DNA of 64,000 bases from JADLGL01 sp963667605 (GTDB taxonomy: Bacteria; Pseudomonadota; Alphaproteobacteria; Rhizobiales; Kaistiaceae): contig CAXXUZ010000003.1 of NCBI GenBank assembly GCA_963667605.2, positions 1,860,001 through 1,924,000 on the forward strand, read 5' to 3'. A program made the translations under genes and the position numbers. The notes beneath the pieces were generated by a model. The model did no database searches and had not been told where the DNA came from. It saw only the letters and a program-made list of their open reading frames with translations. Of this stretch, positions 53,612-64,000 are shown one piece after another (position 1 is the stretch's first letter; each line of letters starts with the position of its first letter).

Positions 53612-54802
53612 CTATTTGATGATCTCGGTGACGACGCCCGAGCCGACGGTGCGACCGCCCTCACGAATAGCGAAGCGAAGGTGCTCTTCCATCGCGATCG
53701 GCACGATCAGCTCTACAGTCATCGATATATTGTCGCCCGGCATCACCATTTCCGTGCCCTCCGGCAGATGTACAACGCCGGTAACGTCAGTGGTGCGGAA
53801 ATAGAATTGCGGCCGGTAATTGGTGAAAAACGGCGTATGCCGGCCGCCCTCCTCCTTGGTAAGGATATAGGCCTCGGCCTTGAAGTCGGTGTGCGGGGTT
53901 ACAGACCCTGGCTTGCATAGCACTTGGCCGCGTTCAACGTCGTCTCGGTCGATGCCGCGCAGGAGAGCGCCGATATTATCGCCGGCCTGGCCCTGATCGA
54001 GGAGCTTCCTGAACATCTCGACGCCGGTGACCGTAGTCTTCTTGGTGTCGCGAATACCGACGATCTCGACTTCCTCGCCGACTTTGACAACACCACGCTC
54101 GACACGACCAGTGACCACCGTTCCGCGGCCGGAGATCGAGAACACGTCTTCGATCGCGAGCAGAAACGGCTGATCGACGGGGCGCTCGGGAGTCGGAATG
54201 TAATCGTCGACGGCCTCCATCAGTCGGATGATTGAGTCGTGGCCGCTCTCGGCGTCCCGGCCCTCAAGCGCGGCCAAGGCCGAGCCCTGAATGATCGGGA
54301 TCTCGTCTCCGGCGAAGTCGTACTTCGACAACAGCTCCCGGACCTCAAGTTCGACAAGTTCAAGCAGCTCCGGATCGTCAACCTGATCGACCTTGTTCAG
54401 ATAAACGACCAGTGCCGGAACGCCCACGTTGTAGGCGAGGAGGATGTGCTCGCGGGTTTGTGGCATCGGCCCGTCAGCGGCCGAGACGACGAGAATGGCG
54501 CCATCCATCTGAGCGGCGCCGGTGATCATGTTCTTCACATAGTCGGCGTGGCCGGGACAGTCGACGTGAGCGTAGTGCCGGTTTCCGGTCTCATACTCGA
54601 CATGGGCGGTATTGATCGTGATGCCGCGCGCCTTCTCTTCTGGCGCCGCATCGATCGACGCATAGTCCTTGAATGTGGCCCCACCGGTTTCCGCCAGGAC
54701 CTTGGTAATGGCCGCCGTTAGCGACGTCTTGCCGTGGTCGACATGGCCGATCGTACCGATATTCATGTGCGGCTTTGTGCGCTCGAATTTTTCCTTCGCC
54801 AT
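53612..54802 (-). CDS. tuf: Translation elongation factor Tu
   Basis: EF-Tu delivers aminoacyl-tRNA to the ribosome as a GTP complex. The 396-residue protein has G1 GHVDHGKT, switch II DCPGHADYVKNMITGAAQMDGAILVVSA, G4 NKVDQVDD, and the C-terminal barrels ending in GGRTVGSGVVTEIIK. No second tuf copy is in the window. The gene is 38 bases after fusA. Confidence 0.98.
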   Translation of the reverse strand: MAKEKFERTKPHMNIGTIGHVDHGKTSLTAAITKVLAETGGATFKDYASIDAAPEEKARGITINTAHVEYETGNRHYAHVDCPGHADYVKNMITGAAQMDGAILVVSAADGPMPQTREHILLAYNVGVPALVVYLNKVDQVDDPELLELVELEVRELLSKYDFAGDEIPIIQGSALAALEGRDAESGHDSIIRLMEAVDDYIPTPERPVDQPFLLAIEDVFSISGRGTVVTGRVERGVVKVGEEVEIVGIRDTKKTTVTGVEMFRKLLDQGQAGDNIGALLRGIDRDDVERGQVLCKPGSVTPHTDFKAEAYILTKEEGGRHTPFFTNYRPQFYFRTTDVTGVVHLPEGTEMVMPGDNISMTVELIVPIAMEEHLRFAIREGGRTVGSGVVTEIIK

Positions 54803-54840
54803 GGGGCTCTCCGTTTCCTAGTGTCCTCAGATGCCGTGGG

Positions 54841-56919
<2,079 letters not shown>

Positions 56920-56941
56920 GTCAGTCTGACCTTCGAGAGGA

Positions 56942-57412
56942 CTACCAGCGATAATGCGAAAAGGCGCGGTTGGCTTCGGCCATCCGATGCGTGTCTTCGC
57001 GCTTCTTGACGGCGTTGCCACGACTGTTGGCTGCGTCCATGAGTTCGCCGGAGAGGCGATCGACCATGGTCTTTTCGTTGCGGCCTCGGGCCGCCGACAA
57101 TAGCCAGCGGATCGCCAGCGCCTGCCGCCGCGATGGCCGCACCTCGACCGGAACCTGGTAGGTAGCGCCGCCGACCCGGCGGGAGCGCACCTCGATCTGA
57201 GGCATGACATTGTCGAGAGCCTGCTTGAACACGCCGAGCGGATCCTGCTTGGCCCGAGCCTCGATCATATCGAAAGCGCCATAAACGATCTGCTCGGCCA
57301 CGGATTTCTTGCCGGCCCGCATGACCGAGTTCATAAATTTCGAAACGACGACATCCCCGTATTTCGGATCGGGGATGATCTCGCGTTTTTCGGCTCGATG
57401 GCGGCGTGACAT
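56942..57412 (-). CDS. rpsG: 30S ribosomal protein S7
   Basis: A 156-residue S7, the main organiser of the small-subunit head. The start MSRRHRAEKREIIPDPKYGD is used because an upstream extension is not conserved. VVSKFMNSVMRAGKKSVAEQIVYGAFDMIEAR, PLGVFKQALDNVMPQIEVRSRRVGGATYQVPVEVRPSRRQALAIRWL and the C-terminal NRAFSHYRW are standard. Confidence 0.98.
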   Translation of the reverse strand: MSRRHRAEKREIIPDPKYGDVVVSKFMNSVMRAGKKSVAEQIVYGAFDMIEARAKQDPLGVFKQALDNVMPQIEVRSRRVGGATYQVPVEVRPSRRQALAIRWLLSAARGRNEKTMVDRLSGELMDAANSRGNAVKKREDTHRMAEANRAFSHYRW

Positions 57413-57425
57413 TACTAACCCAACC

Positions 57426-57797
57426 CTATTTCGGCCGTTTGGTGCCGTATTTCGAACGGCGCTGTCGGCGATCCTTGACCCCTTGGGTGTCAAGGACACC
57501 CCTGATTACGTGATAGCGAACGCCCGGAAGATCCTTCACACGCCCGCCGCGGATCATCACCACCGAATGCTCCTGCAAATTGTGGCCCTCGCCGGGAATA
57601 TAACCGATCACTTCAAAGCCATTCTGGAGCCTAATTTTTGCCACCTTGCGCAGCGCCGAGTTCGGCTTCTTCGGCGTGGTGGTGTAAACGCGCGTACACA
57701 CCCCGCGCTTTTGTGGGTTGCCCTGCAAAGCCGGTACCTTGTTTCGCTTCACGGGGGCCTGTCGCGGCTTCCGAATGAGCTGGTTGATCGTCGGCAT
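57426..57797 (-). CDS. rpsL: 30S ribosomal protein S12
   Basis: A 123-residue S12 at the decoding centre. MPTINQLIRKPRQ sets the start. The streptomycin-contact lysines are the sensitive type: TTPKKPNSAL (Lys 43 region) and RGGRVKDLPGVRYHVIRG (Lys 88 region), so no resistance mutation of the common kind is visible. The PNSALRK and GEGHNLQEHS segments are intact, including the Asp that is beta-methylthiolated in many bacteria. It opens the str operon after the rpoC gap. Confidence 0.98.
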   Translation of the reverse strand: MPTINQLIRKPRQAPVKRNKVPALQGNPQKRGVCTRVYTTTPKKPNSALRKVAKIRLQNGFEVIGYIPGEGHNLQEHSVVMIRGGRVKDLPGVRYHVIRGVLDTQGVKDRRQRRSKYGTKRPK

Positions 57798-58218
57798 TCG
57801 CACCATCGCTCGCGGTCCGCTCGATCGACCGCTTGAATTGTCAAAACAATCGTCACCTGCGCCGAGCTGGCAGGCGTTTCGAAATAGCGCCGGATCACGG
57901 CTTTCGCCCCGATCCTGCGATCTCAATCACCTTCTTTGGTGTTCGCCAGCGTTTAGGTTTCGTCGTTCCAGAGCGCGACGCCCGGTGGAGCTTGAAGGCC
58001 TACTGCCTGCCGAAAGCGCGCGAAACCTACTTTTTCGCCGCTTTGCGGTCAACCCCTCGAAACGATCGGGAACCGCTGAAATCCGGACCAAATGTCGCTT
58101 CCGGAGAACGCGCGGTCTGCCAATCGGCGCTGAGAGTCAAAGATAACGTCCCGAGATGGGGTGTTCCAGACCTCAAGGGGTGTGTCGCGATAAGCGGCAC
58201 ACCCCTCAATCCGTTGAT
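57798..58218. other. Gap between rpoC and rpsL
   Basis: This 421-base region between rpoC and rpsL holds no credible gene. It should contain the promoter and leader of the rpsL operon, and near rpoC a long hairpin at 58176-58206. Spurious frames exist on both strands but none resembles a protein family. Confidence 0.6.
58176..58206 (-). terminator. Long hairpin just after rpoC
   Basis: AGGGGTGTG and CACACCCCT form a perfect 9-base stem that continues, after one mismatch, into CGC/GCG around a 5-base loop. It begins 12 bases after the rpoC stop. There is no T-run on the minus strand, so it may be a leaky terminator, an RNase site or a 3' end stabiliser separating rpoBC from the ribosomal genes. 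Confidence 0.45.
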
Positions 58219-61200
58219 TTATTCGCCGGCCTCCGAAGTGATCAGCGCCTCCGCCCCCGCTTCCGCCTCCGCTTCCGCCGCTGCCTCCGCCTGGGCGGCA
58301 GCAGCTTCCGCTTCGGCGATCCGCCGCCGCTCTTCGAGAATCAAGGAATCGCGGCGCACGGCGACTTGGCGGACCTCCTTGATCGCCCCTCCGGTGCCGG
58401 CCGGAATGAGCCGGCCAACGATGATGTTCTCCTTCAGTCCCTCCAGTAGATCGACCTTGCCATTAACCGCCGCTTCGGTGAGGACGCGGGTCGTCTCCTG
58501 GAAGGATGCAGCCGAAAAGAACGATCGCGTCTGCAGGCTTGCCTTGGTGATGCCGAGCAGCACCGGGTTCGCCGTCGCCGGCTTCTTCTTTTCTGCTACC
58601 GCCTTGGTGTTGGCAGCTTCGAAGTCGATCTCATCGACTTGCTCACCGGCGAAAAGCTCTGTCTCACCGGGATCAACCACTTCCACTTTTTGCAGCATTT
58701 GTCGGACGATGACTTCGATATGCTTGTCGTTTATTATGACGCCCTGCAGGCGGTAAACCTCCTGGATTTCGTTTACCAGGAAGGCGGCCAGCGCCTCGAC
58801 ACCCTTGATGGCCAGGATATCATGCGGAGCCGGATTTCCGTCGACGATGTAATCGCCCTTCTCGACAGAATCGCCTTCCTGCAGATGCAGCTGTTTGTTC
58901 TTGGCGATCAGATATTCGACCGGCTCCTGCCCCTCTTCGGCGGGCTCGATAACAACCCGCCGCTTGTTCTTGTAGTCGCGGCCAAAGCGAATCGTGCCGT
59001 CGATTTCGGCAATGATGGCATGGTCCTTGGGCCGCCTGGCCTCGAATAGCTCCGCCACCCGCGGCAGCCCGCCAGTGATGTCGCGGGTTTTGGCTGCTTC
59101 GGTTGGGAGCCGCGCCAGCACGTGGCCGGCGACAACTTTGGAACCCTGCTCCACCGACAAGATGGCGTCGGTCGACAGAAGATAACGAGCGTCACCGCCG
59201 CGCGCGAGCTGCTTTATCTTGCCGCGCCCGTCCTTAACAACAATCGCCGGCCTTAAGTCGCCGCCGCGCGGATGCGCTCGCCAATCGGTGATGACACGCT
59301 TGGTGATACCAGTCGATTCATCAGTCGATTCGGAAACCGAGACGCCCTCGACCAGATCCTCGAATTCGACGCGGCCGGCAAGTTCGGTCAGCACCGGTCG
59401 GGTATAGGGATCCCACTCGGCCAAGCGTTGGGCGCGTTCGACATGGTCGCCCTCGTCGACCAATAGGCGGGAGCCATAAGCGACCCGATGGCTCGCCCGC
59501 TCCGTGCCGTCGTCGTCGATGATGGCGATCGCCATGTTGCGGGCCATCGCGATCAGCCTGCTGTTGGAATCCTTCACCACATTGCGGTTTCGGATCGAGA
59601 CCGAACCCTCAAAATTGGACTCTAGGAATGACTGATCGACCACCTGGGCCGCACCGCCAATATGGAATGTGCGCATCGTCAGCTGGGTGCCAGGCTCTCC
59701 GATCGATTGAGCGGCAATGACACCCACCGCCTCGCCTAGATTGACGGGGGTGCCGCGAGCAAGGTCGCGCCCGTAGCACTTACCGCAAACTCCGATTTTG
59801 GTGTCGCAGGTCAGAACCGAGCGTATTTTCGCGGTCTGAACCCGGGCATTCTCGACAAGCTCGACGTGCTTCTCTTCGATCAGCGTACCGGCCCCCACAA
59901 CCACCTCTTTAGTGCGCGCATCAACGATGTCTTCGGCAACAGTGCGCCCAAGAATGCGTTGGCCGAGGGTTGCCATGACCTGCCCGGACTCCACGACAGC
60001 CTGCAATTTGAGGCCGTTGGTGGTGCCGCAATCGAAATTGCTGATGATCGCGTCTTGTGCCACATCGACGAGACGCCGGGTAAGATAGCCAGAATTGGCG
60101 GTCTTCAACGCCGTATCGGCAAGGCCCTTGCGAGCGCCATGGGTGGAGTTGAAGTACTCCAGCACGGACAATCCTTCCTTGAAGTTGGAGATAATCGGAG
60201 TTTCGATGATCTCACCTGACGGCTTCGCCATGAGGCCGCGCATACCAGCGAGCTGCTTCATCTGGGCGGGCGAACCGCGGGCCCCGGAATGGCTCATCAT
60301 GTAGATGGAGTTCATCTGCTTCTGTCGGCCACTATCGTCTTTCTCGACAGCCTGAATGTGCAGCATCATCTCGTCGGCGACGCGATCGGTGCATTTGGCC
60401 CAGGCATCGACGACCTTGTTGTATTTCTCGCCCTGAGTGATCAGGCCGTCGTTATATTGCTGCTCATATTCTTTCGCGAGCTTCGTCGTTTCATCGACCA
60501 ATTTCGACTTGCTCGACGGGATCACCATGTCGTCCTTGCCAAAGGAAATGCCGGCGCGGAAGGCGTGGGTTAAGCCGAGACGCATGATCCGGTCGCAGAA
60601 CAGAACCGTCTCCTTCTGACCGCAATAGCGGTAGACCGCGTCGATCACCGACGAAATCTCCTTCTTCGTCATCAACTTGTTGATGAGGTCGTAGGAGAGA
60701 TTCGGGTTCTTTGGCAGTAGGTCGCCAAGCATCATCCGGCCGGGCGTCGTCTCGTAGATCGCCGACACAGGATCGCCATCGGCGTCGACGGTCCGGTGTC
60801 GACCCTTGATCTTGGTGTGGACGGTGACAACGTCCGCGGCGAGCGCGTGCTCGATTTCGCCAAGGCCACCGAAGGCCATTCCCTCTCCAGGTTCACGATC
60901 GGCCATGATCGAAAGATAGTAGAGCCCGAGCACGATATCTTGCGACGGAACGATGATCGGCGTGCCATTGGCGGGGTGGAGAATGTTGTTGGTCGACATC
61001 ATCAACACTCGGGCCTCAAGCTGAGCCTCGAGGCTGAGCGGGATGTGGACGGCCATCTGGTCGCCGTCGAAATCGGCGTTGAAAGCAGCGCAAACAAGCG
61101 GATGGAGTTGGATTGCCTTGCCTTCGATCAGAACCGGCTCGAAGGCCTGGATGCCGAGGCGGTGGAGCGTCGGGGCTCGATTGAGTAGGATCGGATGTTC

Positions 61201-62460
61201 TCGAATGACCTCGTCGAGAATGTCCCAAACCTCAGGACGCTCCTTCTCGACAAGCTTCTTGGCTTGCTTGACCGTCGTCGAGAAACCGCGAGCGTCGAGC
61301 TTTGAGTAGATAAACGGCTTGAACAGCTCGAGCGCCATCTTCTTTGGCAAGCCGCATTGGTGCAGCTTTAGTTCGGGGCCGACCACGATGACTGAGCGGC
61401 CGGAATAATCGACTCTCTTGCCGAGCAGGTTCTGGCGGAAACGACCCTGCTTGCCCTTGAGCATGTCGGACAGTGATTTCAGCGGCCGCTTGTTGGCGCC
61501 GGTGATGACGCGACCGCGGCGACCATTGTCAAACAACGCGTCGACCGCCTCCTGAAGCATTCGCTTCTCGTTGCGGATGATAATGTCGGGAGCGCGAAGC
61601 TCGATTAACCGCTTCAGCCGGTTGTTGCGATTGATAACCCGCCGATAAAGATCGTTGAGATCGGATGTGGCAAAGCGGCCGCCATCGAGCGGCACCAGCG
61701 GCCGCAGATCGGGCGGAATCACGGGAACCATGGTGAGGATCATCCACTCCGGTCGGTTACCCGAGTCCAGAAACGCCTCAACCAATTTCAACCGCTTGCC
61801 GAGTTTCTTCGGCTTCAATTCCGTCGTCGAAATGGCAATCTCGTGACGGAGGTCGACCGCGAGCTTCTCCAACTCGAGCGCCATCATCATGTCGCGGATC
61901 GCCTCGGCACCGATCTTGGCGGTGAAAGAATCTTGTCCGTACTCGTCCTGGGCCAGAACATAATCGTCCTCGGACAAAAGCTGTCGCTCCTTCAGCGGCG
62001 TCAGCCCCGGCTCGAGCACGACATAACTCTCAAAATAAAGGATGCGCTCAAGGTCCTTCAGGGTCATGTCGAGCAGCATGCCGATCCGTGAGGGCAGCGA
62101 CTTCAGGAACCAGATATGAGCGACCGGGGCGGCAAGCTCGATATGGCCCATGCGCTCGCGCCGGACCCGGGCAAGGGTGACCTCAACACCGCATTTCTCG
62201 CAGATAATTCCCTTATATTTCATGCGCTTGTACTTGCCGCACAAGCACTCATAGTCCTTTATCGGGCCGAAGATACGGGCGCAAAACAAGCCGTCCCGCT
62301 CCGGCTTGAAGGTCCGGTAGTTGATCGTCTCAGGCTTCTTGATCTCGCCAAAGGACCAAGACTTTATCTTCTCCGGGCTCGCGATCGAGATCCGGATCTG
62401 ATCAAAAGTCTGAGCCGGCTGCGCCGCCGGGCTAAAGATGCGCGCGAGGTCTTGGTTCAT
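58219..62460 (-). CDS. rpoC: RNA polymerase beta-prime subunit
   Basis: The 1413-residue beta-prime subunit. The start MNQDLARIFSPAAQPAQTFDQIRISIASPEKIKSWSFGE is chosen; the longer frame upstream is not conserved. Landmarks are the N-terminal zinc ribbon (ECLCGKYKRMKYKGIICEKCGVE), the catalytic magnesium loop NADFDGDQMAVH, the bridge helix region (HSGARGSPAQMKQLAGMRGLMAKP), and the second zinc site (CDTKIGVCGKCYG). The C-terminus is an Ala/Glu-rich tail. Confidence 0.98.
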   Translation of the reverse strand: MNQDLARIFSPAAQPAQTFDQIRISIASPEKIKSWSFGEIKKPETINYRTFKPERDGLFCARIFGPIKDYECLCGKYKRMKYKGIICEKCGVEVTLARVRRERMGHIELAAPVAHIWFLKSLPSRIGMLLDMTLKDLERILYFESYVVLEPGLTPLKERQLLSEDDYVLAQDEYGQDSFTAKIGAEAIRDMMMALELEKLAVDLRHEIAISTTELKPKKLGKRLKLVEAFLDSGNRPEWMILTMVPVIPPDLRPLVPLDGGRFATSDLNDLYRRVINRNNRLKRLIELRAPDIIIRNEKRMLQEAVDALFDNGRRGRVITGANKRPLKSLSDMLKGKQGRFRQNLLGKRVDYSGRSVIVVGPELKLHQCGLPKKMALELFKPFIYSKLDARGFSTTVKQAKKLVEKERPEVWDILDEVIREHPILLNRAPTLHRLGIQAFEPVLIEGKAIQLHPLVCAAFNADFDGDQMAVHIPLSLEAQLEARVLMMSTNNILHPANGTPIIVPSQDIVLGLYYLSIMADREPGEGMAFGGLGEIEHALAADVVTVHTKIKGRHRTVDADGDPVSAIYETTPGRMMLGDLLPKNPNLSYDLINKLMTKKEISSVIDAVYRYCGQKETVLFCDRIMRLGLTHAFRAGISFGKDDMVIPSSKSKLVDETTKLAKEYEQQYNDGLITQGEKYNKVVDAWAKCTDRVADEMMLHIQAVEKDDSGRQKQMNSIYMMSHSGARGSPAQMKQLAGMRGLMAKPSGEIIETPIISNFKEGLSVLEYFNSTHGARKGLADTALKTANSGYLTRRLVDVAQDAIISNFDCGTTNGLKLQAVVESGQVMATLGQRILGRTVAEDIVDARTKEVVVGAGTLIEEKHVELVENARVQTAKIRSVLTCDTKIGVCGKCYGRDLARGTPVNLGEAVGVIAAQSIGEPGTQLTMRTFHIGGAAQVVDQSFLESNFEGSVSIRNRNVVKDSNSRLIAMARNMAIAIIDDDGTERASHRVAYGSRLLVDEGDHVERAQRLAEWDPYTRPVLTELAGRVEFEDLVEGVSVSESTDESTGITKRVITDWRAHPRGGDLRPAIVVKDGRGKIKQLARGGDARYLLSTDAILSVEQGSKVVAGHVLARLPTEAAKTRDITGGLPRVAELFEARRPKDHAIIAEIDGTIRFGRDYKNKRRVVIEPAEEGQEPVEYLIAKNKQLHLQEGDSVEKGDYIVDGNPAPHDILAIKGVEALAAFLVNEIQEVYRLQGVIINDKHIEVIVRQMLQKVEVVDPGETELFAGEQVDEIDFEAANTKAVAEKKKPATANPVLLGITKASLQTRSFFSAASFQETTRVLTEAAVNGKVDLLEGLKENIIVGRLIPAGTGGAIKEVRQVAVRRDSLILEERRRIAEAEAAAAQAEAAAEAEAEAGAEALITSEAGE

Positions 62461-62557
62461 GCCTTTTGCTTCTCCTTCGGCGCCGACGGGCGAGTACCAA
62501 TCTCGCTCCCGCCGTGCCGCCAATTCGTAATTGACGCCGTGCCGCTACTTGCGGTCA

Positions 62558-64000
62558 TCATTCCGTGGCTTCGGTGTGATCATCTGGTCCAGACAGTCGC
62601 CGGACAGTCTCAAATTCAACATCGAGACAAAGCGAACGCATCTCCTTGACGAGAACGTTGAAGCTCTCGGGGATGCCAGCTTCGAAGGTGTCGTCGCCGC
62701 GAACGATGGCTTCATAAACCTTGGTTCGGCCGGCAACATCGTCCGATTTGACGGTGAGCATCTCCTGCAAAGTGTACGCAGCACCGTAGGCCTCAAGCGC
62801 CCAAACCTCCATTTCGCCGAAGCGTTGACCGCCGAACTGGGCTTTGCCGCCCAGAGGCTGCTGGGTGACCAAGCTGTACGGCCCAATCGATCGGGCATGG
62901 ATCTTGTCGTCGACCAAATGATGCAGCTTCAGCATGTAGATGAAACCTACGGTCACCGGTCGATCGAACTCTTCGCCTGAGCGGCCGTCATAAAGCATCG
63001 ACTGACCGGACGAATCGAGGCCGGCTTTCTCCAACAATTCGACAATGTCGTGCTCTCGCGCGCCGTCGAAGACCGGGGTCGCGATCGGCACGCCATGGCT
63101 GAGCTGCTCGCCCAGCCGAACCACCGATTCATCGTCATAGGCGGCGATCTCATCGCCCTCGTCGGTAGAGCCATATATGTCCTTTAGCGTCGCCCTCAGC
63201 GGCTTCACGTTGCCCTTGGCTTTATAGGCTTCGACCATATTGCCGATCTTTAGACCGAGCCCGGCACAGGCGCGGCCGAGATGGGTCTCGAGGATTTGAC
63301 CCACATTCATCCGGCTCGGCACGCCGAGCGGGTTCAAGACGATGTCGACGGGGGTGCCGTCATCAAGATGCGGCATATCCTCGACCGGGACGATCTTGGA
63401 CACCACACCCTTATTGCCATGGCGGCCGGCCATTTTATCGCCGGGCTGGATCTTCCGTTTCACCGCGACGAAGACCTTGACCATCTTCATCACGCCAGGC
63501 GGCAGTTCGTCGCCTCGCTGCAGTTTTTCGACCTTGTCGATAAAGCGCTGCTCTAGCCGCTTGCGGCTGTCTTCATACTGGCTCCTGAGCGCCTCGATCT
63601 GCTTCATCAGCTTGTCGCTGGCGACGGCGAAATTCCACCATTGTGCCCGCGGATGGTCATCCAAAGCCTCCGCGCTGAGCTTGGTGTCCTTCTTGAAGCC
63701 CTTGGGACCGGCAACGCCGATCTTGTTCTTGAGCATGCCGGCAAGACGGCCATAGACGTTGCGATCAAGGATCGCTTGCTCGTCATCGCGATCCTTTGCG
63801 AGCTGCTCGATCTCCTCTCGCTCGATCGCCATCGCGCGCTCGTCCTTCTCGACGCCATGACGGTTGAAAACACGTACCTCGACAACGGTCCCGGCGACGC
63901 CCGGCGGGACCCGAAGCGACGTGTCGCGAACATCGGACGCCTTCTCGCCGAAAATGGCTCGGAGCAGCTTTTCCTCCGGTGTCATCGGGCTTTCGCCTTT
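62558..64000 (-). CDS. rpoB: RNA polymerase beta subunit, C-terminal part
   Basis: About 480 C-terminal codons of rpoB; the 5' part lies beyond the right edge, and the frame is open to base 64000 (KGESPMTPEEKLLRAIFGEKASDVRD). The flap-to-clamp region is visible: KIQPGDKMAGRHGNKGVVSKIVPVEDMPHLDDGTPVDIVLNPLGVPSRMNVGQILE, then the C-terminal clamp GGKAQFGGQRFGEMEVWALEAYGAAYTLQEMLTVKSDDV. The rifampicin pocket is not in the window. rpoC follows 97 bases downstream. Confidence 0.98.
   Translation of the reverse strand, partial: KGESPMTPEEKLLRAIFGEKASDVRDTSLRVPPGVAGTVVEVRVFNRHGVEKDERAMAIEREEIEQLAKDRDDEQAILDRNVYGRLAGMLKNKIGVAGPKGFKKDTKLSAEALDDHPRAQWWNFAVASDKLMKQIEALRSQYEDSRKRLEQRFIDKVEKLQRGDELPPGVMKMVKVFVAVKRKIQPGDKMAGRHGNKGVVSKIVPVEDMPHLDDGTPVDIVLNPLGVPSRMNVGQILETHLGRACAGLGLKIGNMVEAYKAKGNVKPLRATLKDIYGSTDEGDEIAAYDDESVVRLGEQLSHGVPIATPVFDGAREHDIVELLEKAGLDSSGQSMLYDGRSGEEFDRPVTVGFIYMLKLHHLVDDKIHARSIGPYSLVTQQPLGGKAQFGGQRFGEMEVWALEAYGAAYTLQEMLTVKSDDVAGRTKVYEAIVRGDDTFEAGIPESFNVLVKEMRSLCLDVEFETVRRLSGPDDHTEATE

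Noticed and set aside
57833..58756. 307-codon plus-strand frame between rpsL and rpoC
   Set aside because: Its 3' half is antisense to rpoC and its composition (Ser/Ala/Arg runs) is that of a GC-rich shadow frame.

Overview
This is a GC-rich chromosomal window from an alphaproteobacterium, mostly conserved core genome. Three gene orders point to that class: the ntrY-ntrX-trkA / aminotransferase / hfq-hflX-mazG cluster, the tmk-holB-metG-tatD-metallo-hydrolase string, and a ribosomal superoperon in which adk sits between secY and rpsM. The short adenylate kinase, the zinc-free S14 and the hspQ-ialB pair also fit. I cannot place it below class level from sequence alone.

Layout. Positions 1-7037 run on the plus strand: the tail of NtrY, NtrX, TrkA and TrkH (potassium uptake), a D-amino-acid aminotransferase, Hfq and HflX. 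Positions 7029-16290 run on the minus strand: MazG, an MBL-fold hydrolase, TatD, MetG, HolB, Tmk, RlpA, a cation-diffusion-facilitator transporter and an unrecognised secreted protein. Positions 16291-25509 are the accessory part. They hold a broken integrase beside a tRNA-Ser(UGA) gene, a two-subunit xanthine-dehydrogenase-family enzyme with unusual active-site residues, TerC, a split YeeE/YedE transporter, a UbiH-like flavoprotein and a dead auxin-efflux-carrier gene. Positions 25681-39283 return to housekeeping: HspQ, an IalB-type secreted protein, Mfd, RecG, GlmS, GlmU, CcdA, a degenerate cyclase-domain protein and RarA.

From 39397 to the right edge the minus strand carries one long transcription and translation block, in transcription order rpoB (cut by the edge), rpoC, rpsL, rpsG, fusA, tuf, rpsJ, rplC-D-W-B, rpsS, rplV, rpsC, rplP, rpmC, rpsQ, rplN-X-E, rpsN, rpsH, rplF-R, rpsE, rpmD, rplO, secY, adk, rpsM, rpsK, rpoA, rplQ. 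It ends in a clear intrinsic terminator. Most genes in it are separated by a few bases or overlap.

I found no defence island, CRISPR array, secretion cluster or biosynthetic cluster, and nothing I would call a new multi-gene system. The best leads are molecular oddities: a xanthine-dehydrogenase-like enzyme missing both active-site glutamates, a class III cyclase domain with all its expected catalytic residues replaced, a decayed integrative element at tRNA-Ser with a candidate second att site, an 87-residue acidic tail on ribosomal protein L3, and two convergent genes that read into each other at what looks like a deletion scar.
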